In this document: piece by piece, positions 17,462 through 25,036 of the stretch
Layout: each line of letters starts with the position of its first letter
How positions within the stretch are numbered: position 1 is the stretch's first letter
DNA from: Thalassovita mediterranea
GTDB lineage: Bacteria > Pseudomonadota > Alphaproteobacteria > Caulobacterales > Hyphomonadaceae
DNA: 64,000 bases
Assembly (NCBI GenBank): GCA_019448215.1
Contig: CP080408.1
Location: 2,170,001-2,234,000, forward strand
Direction: 5' to 3'
Notes under the pieces: model-generated
What the model saw: only the letters and a program-made list of their open reading frames with translations
Database searches by the model: none
Told to the model about the DNA's origin: nothing
Translations under genes and position numbers: made by a program

Positions 17462-17794
17462 ATGAAAACCAACAGACACTCCTATCTGAAGCTCGCACTG
17501 CTCGCTGGCGTTGCCGCCATGGGGATCAGTGCCTGCGGTGGGGGCGACAATGGAGGTGGCGGCCCGACTGTGCCGCCCCCAGCACCACCCCCTCCGCCTC
17601 CACCGCCACCACCGCCTCCTCCACCGCCGCCGCCTCCGCCCCCGGGAGGGCAGGTCGATCCGGCGTCGAGCTTTGGAGCAGGTTTCGGGGCGGCATTTGC
17701 TACGGCCCGCTTCGGCGCGCCAATTGATCCGGACACGATCACGATCACACCGATTGATCGGACCAGCGACCCCCTCGACGTTCCGAGTAACTAG
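17462..17794 (+). CDS. Small lipoprotein with a run of 20 prolines
   Basis: A 110-residue predicted lipoprotein. The signal ends in lipobox GISAC, and the mature chain begins CGGGDNGGGGPTVPPPA, then exactly 20 consecutive prolines, then a 46-residue C-terminal part with no recognised domain. The proline codons are mixed (CCA, CCC, CCT, CCG), so the run is not a simple one-codon repeat. The rigid stretch probably projects the C-terminal part from the membrane. Translation of such a run should depend strongly on EF-P. It is 12 bp downstream of the DUF4331 gene and followed by a strong terminator. Confidence 0.8.
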   Translation: MKTNRHSYLKLALLAGVAAMGISACGGGDNGGGGPTVPPPAPPPPPPPPPPPPPPPPPPPPGGQVDPASSFGAGFGAAFATARFGAPIDPDTITITPIDRTSDPLDVPSN

Positions 17795-17821
17795 AACGTC
17801 GGCTGGTTGACCGGAAACGAG

Positions 17822-17848
17822 ACGGCGAGGCTTCGGCCTCGCCGTTTT
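17822..17848 (+). terminator. Strong Rho-independent terminator of the DUF4331 operon
   Basis: A perfect 10-bp stem ACGGCGAGGC (17822-17831) / GCCTCGCCGT (17836-17845) with a TTCG tetraloop, followed by TTTTCATTTT. It lies 28 bp after the lipoprotein stop. Confidence 0.92.
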
Positions 17849-17952
17849 CATTTTGCGCCAACGCAATAAACCTCGCGGCAGCTTCGTCCATAATCATTGC
17901 AAAGCGGCGCCTAAGGCGGCAGGCTCACACCAAATAAAAGAGGGAGGGCGCC

Positions 17953-18219
17953 GTGCAGGAAAATACGAGCGCAGATGAAGGCCGCGCCTACTGGCAGGCG
18001 ACGATCAGGCTGACCATCGGTCTGCTGGTCATATGGTTCGCCGTTTCATTCGGCGCAGGCATCCTGTTTCGCGATTTCCTCGACCAATGGGCTGTCGGCG
18101 GCGCGCCGCTCGGCTTCTGGTTTGCGCAGCAAGGCTCGATCTATGTCTTTGTGGTCCTGATTTTCTTCTATTGCTGGGCGATGCGCGAGATCGAGAAGAA
18201 GCATGGGGTGAGGGGCTGA
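17953..18219 (+). CDS. DUF4212 small subunit of a sodium/solute symporter
   Basis: An 88-residue membrane protein with two TM segments (about 20-42 and 60-78) and the family pattern YWQATIRLTIGLLVIWF, then GFWFAQQGSIYVFVVLIFFY. DUF4212 proteins are encoded just before VC_2705-type sodium:solute symporters and are thought to be their small subunit. The start is GTG at 17953 with GGGAGG 5 bp upstream. The symporter gene follows after 1 bp, so the two are surely one transcript. Confidence 0.9.
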   Translation: MQENTSADEGRAYWQATIRLTIGLLVIWFAVSFGAGILFRDFLDQWAVGGAPLGFWFAQQGSIYVFVVLIFFYCWAMREIEKKHGVRG

Positions 18220-18220
18220 T

Positions 18221-19954
18221 ATGCTGGATCCCTGGACACTCTTTTTCGTTGTCACGACCTTCGCGCTCTATATCGGCATCGCCATCTGGGCGCGGGCCGG
18301 TTCGACCGATGATTTCTACGTTGCGGGCCATGATGTTCACCCGACCGTAAACGGCATGGCGACGGCAGCTGACTGGATGTCGGCGGCGAGCTTCCTCTCC
18401 ATGGCCGGGCTCATCGCGTTCATGGGCTATGGCGGGTCTGTCTATCTGATGGGGTGGACGGGCGGCTATGTCCTGCTCGCGCTTCTGCTTGCGCCATTCC
18501 TGCGGGAGTTTGGCAAGTTCACCGTGCCGGACTTCGTTGGCGACCGGTATTATTCTACGACGGCCCGCGTGATCGCGGTCGTCTGCGCACTGTTTGTATC
18601 CTTCACCTATATTGCGGGACAGATGAAAGGCGTGGGTGTTGCCTTCTCCGGCTTCCTTGGCGTGCCGTTCGAGTGGGGCATCATCATCGGCATGGTCATC
18701 GTCTTCTTCTACGCCGTGCTTGGCGGGATGAAGGGCGTCACCTATACGCAGGTCGCGCAATATTGCGTGCTGATCTTTGCCTTCACGGTGCCTGCGATCT
18801 TCATGTCGCTGATCATCACCGGAAACCCTGTGCCGCAGCTTGGCTTCATCGGCGAAGCGAAAGGCGAGGGCATTTCGATGCTCGCTAAGCTCAACACGGT
18901 CGTCACCGATCTCGGCTTTCTGGAATACACAGAGACCAACAAGTCGATGATCGACGTATTCTGCATCACCGCTGCGCTGATGTTCGGCACGGCGGGCCTG
19001 CCGCACGTCATCATCCGTTTCTTCACCGTAAAAAGCGCCGATGCCGCCCGCGTCTCGGCTGGCTGGGCGCTGATCTTCATCGCCATCCTCTACACCACCG
19101 CGCCAGCGGTCGGCGCGTTCGCACGCATCAACTTCATCGATACCGTGAATGAAGCGACCTACATCGCTGACGACGACGACTATGACGCCCGCTCCGCCGA
19201 GATTGAGGCCGCAGGCGGCAAGCCAGTGCCCCAATGGTACAAGGACTGGGAGCCGACAGGGCTCGTCGCCTTCGAAGACAAGAATGGCGACGGTGTCATG
19301 CAGTATCGCGGGCCGAACGCCCCTGACGGCCTTGAGAATGAAGTCAGCCCGAACAACGACATCTTCGTTCTCGCCAATCCGCAGATCGCCAATCTGCCGG
19401 GCTGGGTGATTGGTTTGGTTGTCGCCGGTGGTCTCGCTGCCGCCCTGTCCACCGCGGCTGGCCTGCTCATGGTGATCAGTTCTGCCGTTAGCCACGATCT
19501 TTGCCGGCGGACCCTGTTCAAATCCATGGACGACAAGACAGAGCTCCGCGTTGCGCGCGGCGCGGCAGCGGGTGCCGTCTTTGCCGCCGGGCTGCTTGGC
19601 ATCTTCTCCAATAGCCTGGGTTTTGTCGCTCAGGTCGTCGCGTTCGCCTTTGGCCTCGCGGCGGCGTCCCTGTTCCCGGTGATCTTCCTTGGCATCTTCT
19701 GGAAGCGGATGAACAAGGAAGGCGCCATCGCGTCCATGCTGACCGGCCTCATCACGACGTTCGGCTATATCTACTGGTTCAAATTCGTTGATACCGATCC
19801 GGCGCACTGGCTCTTTGGCGTCTCGCCGGAGGGTATCGGTTTTGTGTTCATGTGGCTGGCCGCAGGTGTTGGCGTGGTCACGACGCTGGCGACAAAGCCT
19901 CCGCCCAAAGAAATTTTAGAACTTGTTCAAAAAATACGCGTGCCGATCTCATAG
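18221..19954 (+). CDS. Sodium:solute symporter, VC_2705/ActP-like large subunit
   Basis: A 577-residue SSS-family transporter with about 13 predicted TM segments. It has TDDFYVAGHDVHPTVNGMA, ADWMSAASFLSMAG and the sodium-site region LAAALSTAAGLLMVISSAVSHD. The nearest known relatives of this DUF4212-linked type include acetate/monocarboxylate carriers. An acidic insert of about 70 residues in a loop (around 295-380, rich in Asp/Glu, EDKNGDGVMQ) is characteristic of this subfamily rather than of ActP itself. RBS GAGGGG is 8 bp upstream. Likely substrate: a short organic acid; not proven. Confidence 0.9.
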   Translation: MLDPWTLFFVVTTFALYIGIAIWARAGSTDDFYVAGHDVHPTVNGMATAADWMSAASFLSMAGLIAFMGYGGSVYLMGWTGGYVLLALLLAPFLREFGKFTVPDFVGDRYYSTTARVIAVVCALFVSFTYIAGQMKGVGVAFSGFLGVPFEWGIIIGMVIVFFYAVLGGMKGVTYTQVAQYCVLIFAFTVPAIFMSLIITGNPVPQLGFIGEAKGEGISMLAKLNTVVTDLGFLEYTETNKSMIDVFCITAALMFGTAGLPHVIIRFFTVKSADAARVSAGWALIFIAILYTTAPAVGAFARINFIDTVNEATYIADDDDYDARSAEIEAAGGKPVPQWYKDWEPTGLVAFEDKNGDGVMQYRGPNAPDGLENEVSPNNDIFVLANPQIANLPGWVIGLVVAGGLAAALSTAAGLLMVISSAVSHDLCRRTLFKSMDDKTELRVARGAAAGAVFAAGLLGIFSNSLGFVAQVVAFAFGLAAASLFPVIFLGIFWKRMNKEGAIASMLTGLITTFGYIYWFKFVDTDPAHWLFGVSPEGIGFVFMWLAAGVGVVTTLATKPPPKEILELVQKIRVPIS

Positions 19955-20044
19955 ATAGACTTCTTTGGACTTCTCAATAGCACTACAAGCATTCACACCT
20001 TAGCGGCAGGCAAAGAATTATTTGAGCCTTGATAAATATAACGG

Positions 20045-20069
20045 GGAACAAAACCTGTTTATTGACGCT
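20045..20069 (+). promoter_or_regulatory. Possible EcfG/SigT-type promoter before the sigma-like operon
   Basis: GGAAC (20045-20049), 16-bp spacer, CGCT (20066-20069) resembles the alphaproteobacterial general-stress promoter GGAAC-N16/17-CGTT with one mismatch in the -10. It overlaps an inverted repeat AACCTGT/ACAGGTT (from about 20052 to 20079). Weak evidence. Confidence 0.3.
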
Positions 20070-20139
20070 TCTACAGGTTAACATATCTGGCGCTGGACCA
20101 GTGGGGAACAGGTGCGGCGGCGTTGGAAACGGTAGGCAG

Positions 20140-20652
20140 ATGAATTCTGGGGCACGCGAACAGTTGAATGACGCCATGCGCGCGCTCGGCCAAGGCCATG
20201 CCGAGGCGATGAAGCAGGTGTTTGCGCTTACCTCTCCGAAAATCTACGGCAAGCTCGTCGCGCTCCTGAAAACGCCGGAGCTTGCGCAGCGCGCACTCAC
20301 CACCACATATCTGCGCTTATGGAAAAATCATGCATCGATACCTGCGTCCGGGTGCGATTACATGCATTTTATTGCTGCAATTGCGCACCAAATAGCGATC
20401 GATATTCGTTTCAGTGATGCAAGCAATGGCGAACTCTTACATCATGTGCCAAACGCGCCCTCTGATGGGGCGCCTCACATGGATATGTCCGCCCTGGAAG
20501 AATTGAGCGAGGCCGACCGGGAGATGCTGACCGCAGCGTATCTCAATTTCGAGAGCATCGAACAGATTGCCAGCCGGACAGGTGTGCCGGTCGCAGACGT
20601 TCGCGCGCGCCTCGCTGAAATCGCCTGCCGCAGATCGGGGGGCGCACAATGA
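20140..20652 (+). CDS. Degenerate ECF sigma-70-like protein
   Basis: A 170-residue protein resembling the ECF sigma factor encoded opposite at 21459-22040. Compare VFALTSPKIYGKLVALLK with VYRLTAPKFFAILKSQLK, and LRLWKN with VSIWKN. In region 2 the usual acidic/Gln pattern is lost (RALTTTYLRLW against DVLQEAYVSIW), and the region 2.4 stretch WMLVIMRNRGLDRLR is replaced by FIAAIAHQIAIDIRF. Region 4 keeps a helix-turn-helix-like IEQIASRTGVPVADVRARL. Start M at 20140 has no long upstream homology. The stop overlaps the anti-sigma start by 4 bp. It may be an active but diverged sigma factor, or a decoy that binds the anti-sigma factor. Confidence 0.7.
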   Translation: MNSGAREQLNDAMRALGQGHAEAMKQVFALTSPKIYGKLVALLKTPELAQRALTTTYLRLWKNHASIPASGCDYMHFIAAIAHQIAIDIRFSDASNGELLHHVPNAPSDGAPHMDMSALEELSEADREMLTAAYLNFESIEQIASRTGVPVADVRARLAEIACRRSGGAQ

Positions 20653-21437
20653 GCGACATGACCCCGAACAAGCGCCAGGAACTCGCCAGCGCTGTCATCC
20701 TCGGGCACGCCGATGCAGGCGAGCTCGCGGAGTTCAAGCGTCTTTACGCTGAAGATCAGAGCTTCCGGACCCTGGTGGCGGAGATGGAGGAATTCCTGTC
20801 GCCGCTGAGCTCGCTGAGCGAAGACGCTGAGCCGCCTGAAGGTTTGCTGGACGACATCATGGTTCAGATCACCGGTGCGGAGCCTGCACCAAGTGCCGTA
20901 GCACCAACGCCCGTGCCTGAAGCGCCTCAGCGTGTCAGGCGGCGCCGCAGCTCCAAAGCCCGCCGCCATCCAGAGCGGCCCTGGCAATATGCGACAGCCG
21001 CGTCGCTCATTCTGGCGGTTGGTTCGCTGGCAGTGCATTCCATTCCGGATGCCGAAACGCCGGCGCCTGCACCTGTAGAAGTCGCCAGCGTCCAGGAAGA
21101 GCTGCTGACGCTGATGACGTCAGGCGAGGAGGCCCCGACCGTTGTCGTGCTCCTTTATGACAAGGACAGCAATCAGATCACGGGCCGCCTGACCAATGTC
21201 CAGCCACCCGCCGATGGCGTGTGGCAGCTTTGGCTTCTGCGCGAAGGGCTCGATGCGCCGCAGTCGCTCGGCCTTCTAACAGAGCTGTCAGATGATGGCG
21301 TCATCAACCTGTCCATCGCGACAGAGCTTGCTGCCGGGTCTGATACGCTCGCAATCAGCGTGGAGCCGGAAGGAGGCTCGCCAGAGGCTGGTCCAACCGG
21401 GCCGGTTGTGTTCACCGGTGCGGTCAGCCCGATCTGA
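20649..21437 (+). CDS. RskA-like membrane anti-sigma factor
   Basis: A 262-residue single-pass membrane protein. The N-terminal 80 residues (ILGHADAGELAEFKRLYAED) match the cytoplasmic anti-sigma helices, without the Cys/His zinc motif. A basic stretch RRRRSSKARRH leads into a TM segment at about 116-133 (YATAASLILAVGSLAV). The periplasmic C-terminal domain VVVLLYDKDSNQITGRL...GVWQLWLLRE is the RskA/anti-sigma-K domain. It should hold one or both adjacent sigma proteins at the membrane until released by proteolysis. It is translationally coupled to the upstream sigma-like gene and convergent with the intact sigma gene (21-bp gap). Confidence 0.88.
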   Translation: MSDMTPNKRQELASAVILGHADAGELAEFKRLYAEDQSFRTLVAEMEEFLSPLSSLSEDAEPPEGLLDDIMVQITGAEPAPSAVAPTPVPEAPQRVRRRRSSKARRHPERPWQYATAASLILAVGSLAVHSIPDAETPAPAPVEVASVQEELLTLMTSGEEAPTVVVLLYDKDSNQITGRLTNVQPPADGVWQLWLLREGLDAPQSLGLLTELSDDGVINLSIATELAAGSDTLAISVEPEGGSPEAGPTGPVVFTGAVSPI

Positions 21438-21458
21438 TTTTCAGTAATCTTTGAAGTT

Positions 21459-22040
21459 TTAGAGTACTGCGCTGACGCTATCGACAGGCATGTCCGCGCG
21501 CAGCTTCTTCAAGCCTCGCCGGACCCAGGCTTTCACCGTATTTGGTGACACTTCCAGGATGTGGCCAATCTCACGGCAGGTCATTCCCTGAACCACATTT
21601 AGCGAGATCGATAGCGAGACCTGCTCAGGCAGCTTTGCCAGATGTCGCTCGAGTAAGAGCCCGAGGTGCTGGGTACGCGCCTGCTGTTCAGGGCGGGCAG
21701 TGCTATCGGGCACGGTTTCCGCAATCTCTTCCGTCACGGGGGCGCGTGCTTCAGCCCGAAGCCGGTCGAGCCCGCGATTGCGCATGATGACCAGCATCCA
21801 CGTAAAGGCGTTGCCCTTGTCGGCATCGAACCGGTGGGCATTCTTCCAGATGGAGACATAGGCTTCCTGAAGCACATCCTTCGCGGCTTCGGCGTCCTTC
21901 AGCTGGCTTTTGAGGATGGCGAAGAATTTCGGGGCCGTCAGACGGTAGACTTCCTTGAACGCCGCAGCATCGCCCTCGGCGCAGGCCGCCAGGGCCATCG
22001 TCAGGTCGAGATTGAGTTTTGCGAACTCTGGTTTGCTCAT
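21459..22040 (-). CDS. ECF RNA polymerase sigma factor
   Basis: A 193-residue sigma-70 family (ECF) factor. Region 2: DVLQEAYVSIWKNAHRFDADKG and FTWMLVIMRNRGLDRLR. Region 4: LSISLNVVQGMTCREIGHIL and EVSPNTVKAWVRRGLKKLR, a clear helix-turn-helix. Start ATG 22040 is chosen because GAGGGG lies 5 bp upstream; a GTG at 22046 overlaps that site. Its likely regulator is the convergent RskA-like anti-sigma factor. Likely targets are unknown; the YadA-like adhesin is divergent from it and shares its 287-bp upstream region. Confidence 0.92.
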   Translation of the reverse strand: MSKPEFAKLNLDLTMALAACAEGDAAAFKEVYRLTAPKFFAILKSQLKDAEAAKDVLQEAYVSIWKNAHRFDADKGNAFTWMLVIMRNRGLDRLRAEARAPVTEEIAETVPDSTARPEQQARTQHLGLLLERHLAKLPEQVSLSISLNVVQGMTCREIGHILEVSPNTVKAWVRRGLKKLRADMPVDSVSAVL

Positions 22041-22327
22041 GGGCACCCCTCACACTGCCCAATGAACTAGATCGTGCGGACAAAAGTAAACCCGTGATTG
22101 GTAACTTTCGGGTGATTGGCGCTGTCGGTGACAGGATGTCAGCGTCTGATAGGCCCGCCACCCGCCTGATCGGCGCGATAAACCAGTCGAACGAAAAAAG
22201 TTCAAAATTTTGCCAATGCCTGCACCCCGCCGCGTCTCTCTGTCGTAGCTGAAGCGTCAGGCGCGCGCCTGAAGCCGGCATGTTACCTCGACCATGCCGG
22301 TCCCAAGAGGAAACAGGGAAGGCAAAT
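22041..22327. promoter_or_regulatory. Shared upstream region of ECF sigma and adhesin genes
   Basis: This 287-bp divergent gap has no small gene that I can support. It contains a direct repeat GTGATTGG (22094-22101 and 22112-22119). Between the copies is GTAACT (22101-22106), the same hexamer as in the DUF4331 promoter region, so an ECF-type promoter for the adhesin is possible. Confidence 0.3.
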
Positions 22328-24040
22328 ATGCGACTCTCCAATCTCAAGAAAACCGTCAGTGCACTCACGCTTGCAGGTGCAAGCTGGGCGGTTCTGCCAA
22401 TCACCACGGCTTCGGCTGATGCGACCCCAGACTGTAACACAGGCGCTGTCGATGCGACCTCGCTTGAATGCGGCGTAAACGCAGACGCTGATGGCTCCGA
22501 CGCCCTCGCCGTCGGTACTGATTCGAATGCAGAAGGCACATCGACCACCGCAGTCGGTGGAGAGTCCAACGCAACGGGTACAGCCGCCACAGCCTTTGGC
22601 TGGCAATCTTCGGCGACCGCTGAGCGCGCGCACGCCATCGGCCATCTCGCGACCGCATCCGGGGTCCGCTCGACGGCTGTCGGTGAAGCGGCCACGGCCA
22701 GCGGTCTTGAGAGCTTCGCCGCTGGCAATCTCGCAAACGCCTCAGGAACCGATGGCGTCGCCGTAGGTACAGAGGCAAACGCGTCAGGCACGTCCTCGAC
22801 CGCGCTTGGCGGTGAAAGTGATGCAACCGCCGCTGGCACAACCGCTGTCGGCTGGCAGTCACAGGCCACCGCAGAACGCGCGCAGGCCTTCGGTCACCTC
22901 GCAAATGCATCCGGCGTCAGATCTACTGCTGTAGGTGAAGCGGCGACCGCTTCGGGTGATCAGTCCGTGGCGCTTGGCAACCAGTCATCCGCGACCGACA
23001 CGAACGCAATCGCCATCGGCAACACAGCCGAAGCGAATGGCGGCGATGCAATCGCAATCGGCGGCAACCGTGACGGTGCAACCGGCCGGGCCACCGTCGC
23101 TAGCGGTCCGTCCACGACGGCTGTAGGTGGTCAGGCCGTGGCAATGGGCCCGGGCGCAAGCGCTTATGGCTGGCGTTCAGAAGCAACAGCAGAGCGTGCG
23201 CAGGCCTTTGGTCACCTTGCCAATGCGTCGGGCGTTCGTTCGCTTGCCGTCGGTGAAGCGGCCACTGCTTCAGGCCTCGAAAGCATCGCACAGGGCAACC
23301 TTGCCGTCGCATCCGGTCAGGACGCGGTCGCCATGGGTACCGAAGCCATTGCAAGCGGCACCTCCTCGACGGCTGTCGGCGGCGAGTCCGTTGCAAATGC
23401 GACGGCGGCAACCGCGTATGGTTGGCGCTCGGCAGCAACGGCTGAACGCGCGCATGCCTTCGGTCACCTGGCCACGGCATCTGGCGTGCGCTCCACAGCA
23501 GTTGGCGAAGCAGCCAATGCCAGCGGTGCGGGCTCCGTCGCTATCGGTAACCAGACCTCTGCAGTTGGTGCCAACTCCATCGCAATCGGTAACGGCGCAA
23601 CGGCAATGGCCGATAACCAGATCGCGATTGGTGGCTCCGATGCGACCTACAATTTCGCGGGTCTGAACTCTGCCGCCAGCACGGCTGCCCAGTCGGGTGA
23701 GCTTGGTGTGGTGACCACCGACCGCAATGGCAACCTCGCGGCTGACTACACCCTGTCTTCGGGGCTCGCGCAGAATACGCGTCTGCTCGGCCAGTACGCT
23801 GACGATATCCGCGACAATCGCGGCGGTATTGCAGCAGCCATCGCGCTCGACACGCCGTTTGTTCCGGAAGGCAAGCAATTCGCTCTCAGCGGTGGCTATG
23901 GTCACTATGACGAGGAAGGTGCGCTCGCCATGGCGGCAGCGTTCCGTCTCAACCCGACCTGGCAGCTTAATGCCGGTATTGCGAAGGGCGTCGACCGCGG
24001 AAGCACGGGGGCCCGCGTTGGCTTCCAGGCCGCCTGGTAA
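22328..24040 (+). CDS. YadA-like trimeric autotransporter adhesin
   Basis: A 570-residue surface protein. A signal peptide ends near TTASADA. The passenger (about residues 45-440) is built from 14-residue YadA-head repeats of type SGxxSTAVGExATA, which fold as a trimeric left-handed beta-roll. The C-terminal about 80 residues, from IRDNRGGIAAAIALD to GSTGARVGFQAAW, match the YadA membrane anchor of four strands per chain ending in an aromatic. There is almost no coiled-coil stalk: the head passes quickly into the anchor. Start ATG 22328 has GGGAAGG upstream. It probably mediates attachment or autoaggregation. A strong terminator follows. Confidence 0.88.
   Translation: MRLSNLKKTVSALTLAGASWAVLPITTASADATPDCNTGAVDATSLECGVNADADGSDALAVGTDSNAEGTSTTAVGGESNATGTAATAFGWQSSATAERAHAIGHLATASGVRSTAVGEAATASGLESFAAGNLANASGTDGVAVGTEANASGTSSTALGGESDATAAGTTAVGWQSQATAERAQAFGHLANASGVRSTAVGEAATASGDQSVALGNQSSATDTNAIAIGNTAEANGGDAIAIGGNRDGATGRATVASGPSTTAVGGQAVAMGPGASAYGWRSEATAERAQAFGHLANASGVRSLAVGEAATASGLESIAQGNLAVASGQDAVAMGTEAIASGTSSTAVGGESVANATAATAYGWRSAATAERAHAFGHLATASGVRSTAVGEAANASGAGSVAIGNQTSAVGANSIAIGNGATAMADNQIAIGGSDATYNFAGLNSAASTAAQSGELGVVTTDRNGNLAADYTLSSGLAQNTRLLGQYADDIRDNRGGIAAAIALDTPFVPEGKQFALSGGYGHYDEEGALAMAAAFRLNPTWQLNAGIAKGVDRGSTGARVGFQAAW
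22613..23686 (+). repeat. Nested tandem repeats in the adhesin head
   Basis: The segment starting ATAERAxAxGHL occurs at 22613, 22865, 23183 and 23435. Copies 1-2 and 3-4 are each 252 bp (84 residues, six 14-residue units) apart. Copy 1 resembles 3, and copy 2 resembles 4, giving a higher-order period of 570 bp (190 residues). This looks like a duplicated two-unit block. Confidence 0.85.
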
Positions 24041-24079
24041 CTCATCGTCCGGCCCGTTTGGGCTCTAGCCAAAAAGAAA

Positions 24080-24103
24080 CCCCCGCATCGCCTGATGCGG
24101 GGG
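24080..24103 (+). terminator. Bidirectional terminator between adhesin and enoyl-CoA hydratase
   Basis: A perfect 10-bp stem CCCCCGCATC (24080-24089) / GATGCGGGGG (24094-24103), loop GCCT, flanked by AAAAAGAAA on the left and TTTTTCTGTTT on the right, so it can work for both convergent genes. Confidence 0.92.
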
Positions 24104-24141
24104 TTTTTCTGTTTAAAAGGTCCGTTTGCGAACCCGCGGCG

Positions 24142-24936
24142 CTATTTGCCTTTCCAGACAGGTGCGCGCTTTTCGAGGAAGGCGCGCGGGCCTTCCTTTG
24201 CGTCTTCGCTTGAGAAAACGATGGCGGACGCCTCGTTGGACGCCTTCCAGAGGTCGCTTTCGGTGCCGTCATAGGCCTGACGCGCGACCTCAAGGCTCTT
24301 GCGAACCGCGAGCGGCGCATTCACGCCGATCTGGGCCGCCAGTGATTTCGCTTCATCCAGCACCTTGTCGGAAGCCACCATGCGGTTGACCAGGCCGAGT
24401 TGGTACAGGCGCTCGGCTGGAAGCGGGTCACCGGTCGCAACGATCTCCAGCGCAATGTTGCGGGGCAGGGCACGTGGCAGGCGGAACACCCCGCCTGCAC
24501 CGGCAAAGATACCGCGTTTCACTTCAGGCAGGCCGAAGCGCGAATTGTCGGCGGCCACGATCATGTCGCAGGCGAGCGGCAGCTCACAGCCACCGGCGAG
24601 CGCATTGCCGCGAACGGCTGCGATCCATGGCTTGGTGCGTGGGAATTTCACAAAGCCCGCAAAGCCGCCCTTCTTGGTCGACAGGGCAGCGCCATTACCC
24701 TTGGAGATTTCCGACAGGTCAGCGCCTGCGCAGAAAGTCGATTCAAGCGACGAGGTCAGGATGCAGGCGCGCACATCGTCATCGCGCTCGGTTTCCTCGC
24801 AGATCCAGCCCAGCGCGGCAGCGACGGCACCATTGACGGCGTTGCGCTTGTCGGGGCGGTTCAGCGTGACCACGGCGACATGATCCTTCACCTCATAGGT
24901 GACTTCGTTGCCAACGCTTTCCGGCTTGTCTGACAT
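24142..24936 (-). CDS. Enoyl-CoA hydratase/isomerase (crotonase family)
   Basis: A 264-residue crotonase-fold protein. It has VTLNRPDKRNAVNG, the oxyanion-hole region STFCAGADLSEI, AAVRGNALAGGCELPLACD and LPEVKRGIFAGAGG. Both acidic residues that activate water in hydratases are present at Glu118 and Glu138, so hydration of a 2-enoyl-CoA is likely. The ATG at 24936 has GAGGAGG about 6 bp upstream; the open frame beyond it is not coding. It may work with the acyl-CoA ligase and P450 genes in degrading a hydrophobic carboxylic acid or terpenoid, but they are not in one operon. Confidence 0.92.
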   Translation of the reverse strand: MSDKPESVGNEVTYEVKDHVAVVTLNRPDKRNAVNGAVAAALGWICEETERDDDVRACILTSSLESTFCAGADLSEISKGNGAALSTKKGGFAGFVKFPRTKPWIAAVRGNALAGGCELPLACDMIVAADNSRFGLPEVKRGIFAGAGGVFRLPRALPRNIALEIVATGDPLPAERLYQLGLVNRMVASDKVLDEAKSLAAQIGVNAPLAVRKSLEVARQAYDGTESDLWKASNEASAIVFSSEDAKEGPRAFLEKRAPVWKGK

Positions 24937-25036
24937 AATATCCTCCTCGGTTGTCTTTCGCCTGAAAGAGCATGGGAGGGGAGCGCTGAACAGGTCTAAC
25001 CTCGGGTCAGGGGCGAGCCTGCAGACTGGCGCGGTG

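Noticed and set aside
17482-17748. Minus-strand frame with a poly-glycine run
   Set aside because: It is the complement of the poly-proline lipoprotein; the plus frame has a signal peptide, lipobox and ribosome binding context.
18029-19807. A 592-codon open frame on the minus strand opposite the sodium/solute symporter
   Set aside because: It is antisense to a well-conserved gene, has highly charged random-looking composition (His, Glu, Arg, Asp) and no domain. Long antisense frames are common at high GC.
22613-23686. Repeats in the adhesin gene as a CRISPR array
   Set aside because: Repeat period is 252/570 bp, in frame, with coding periodicity of 42 bp; no spacers or cas genes.
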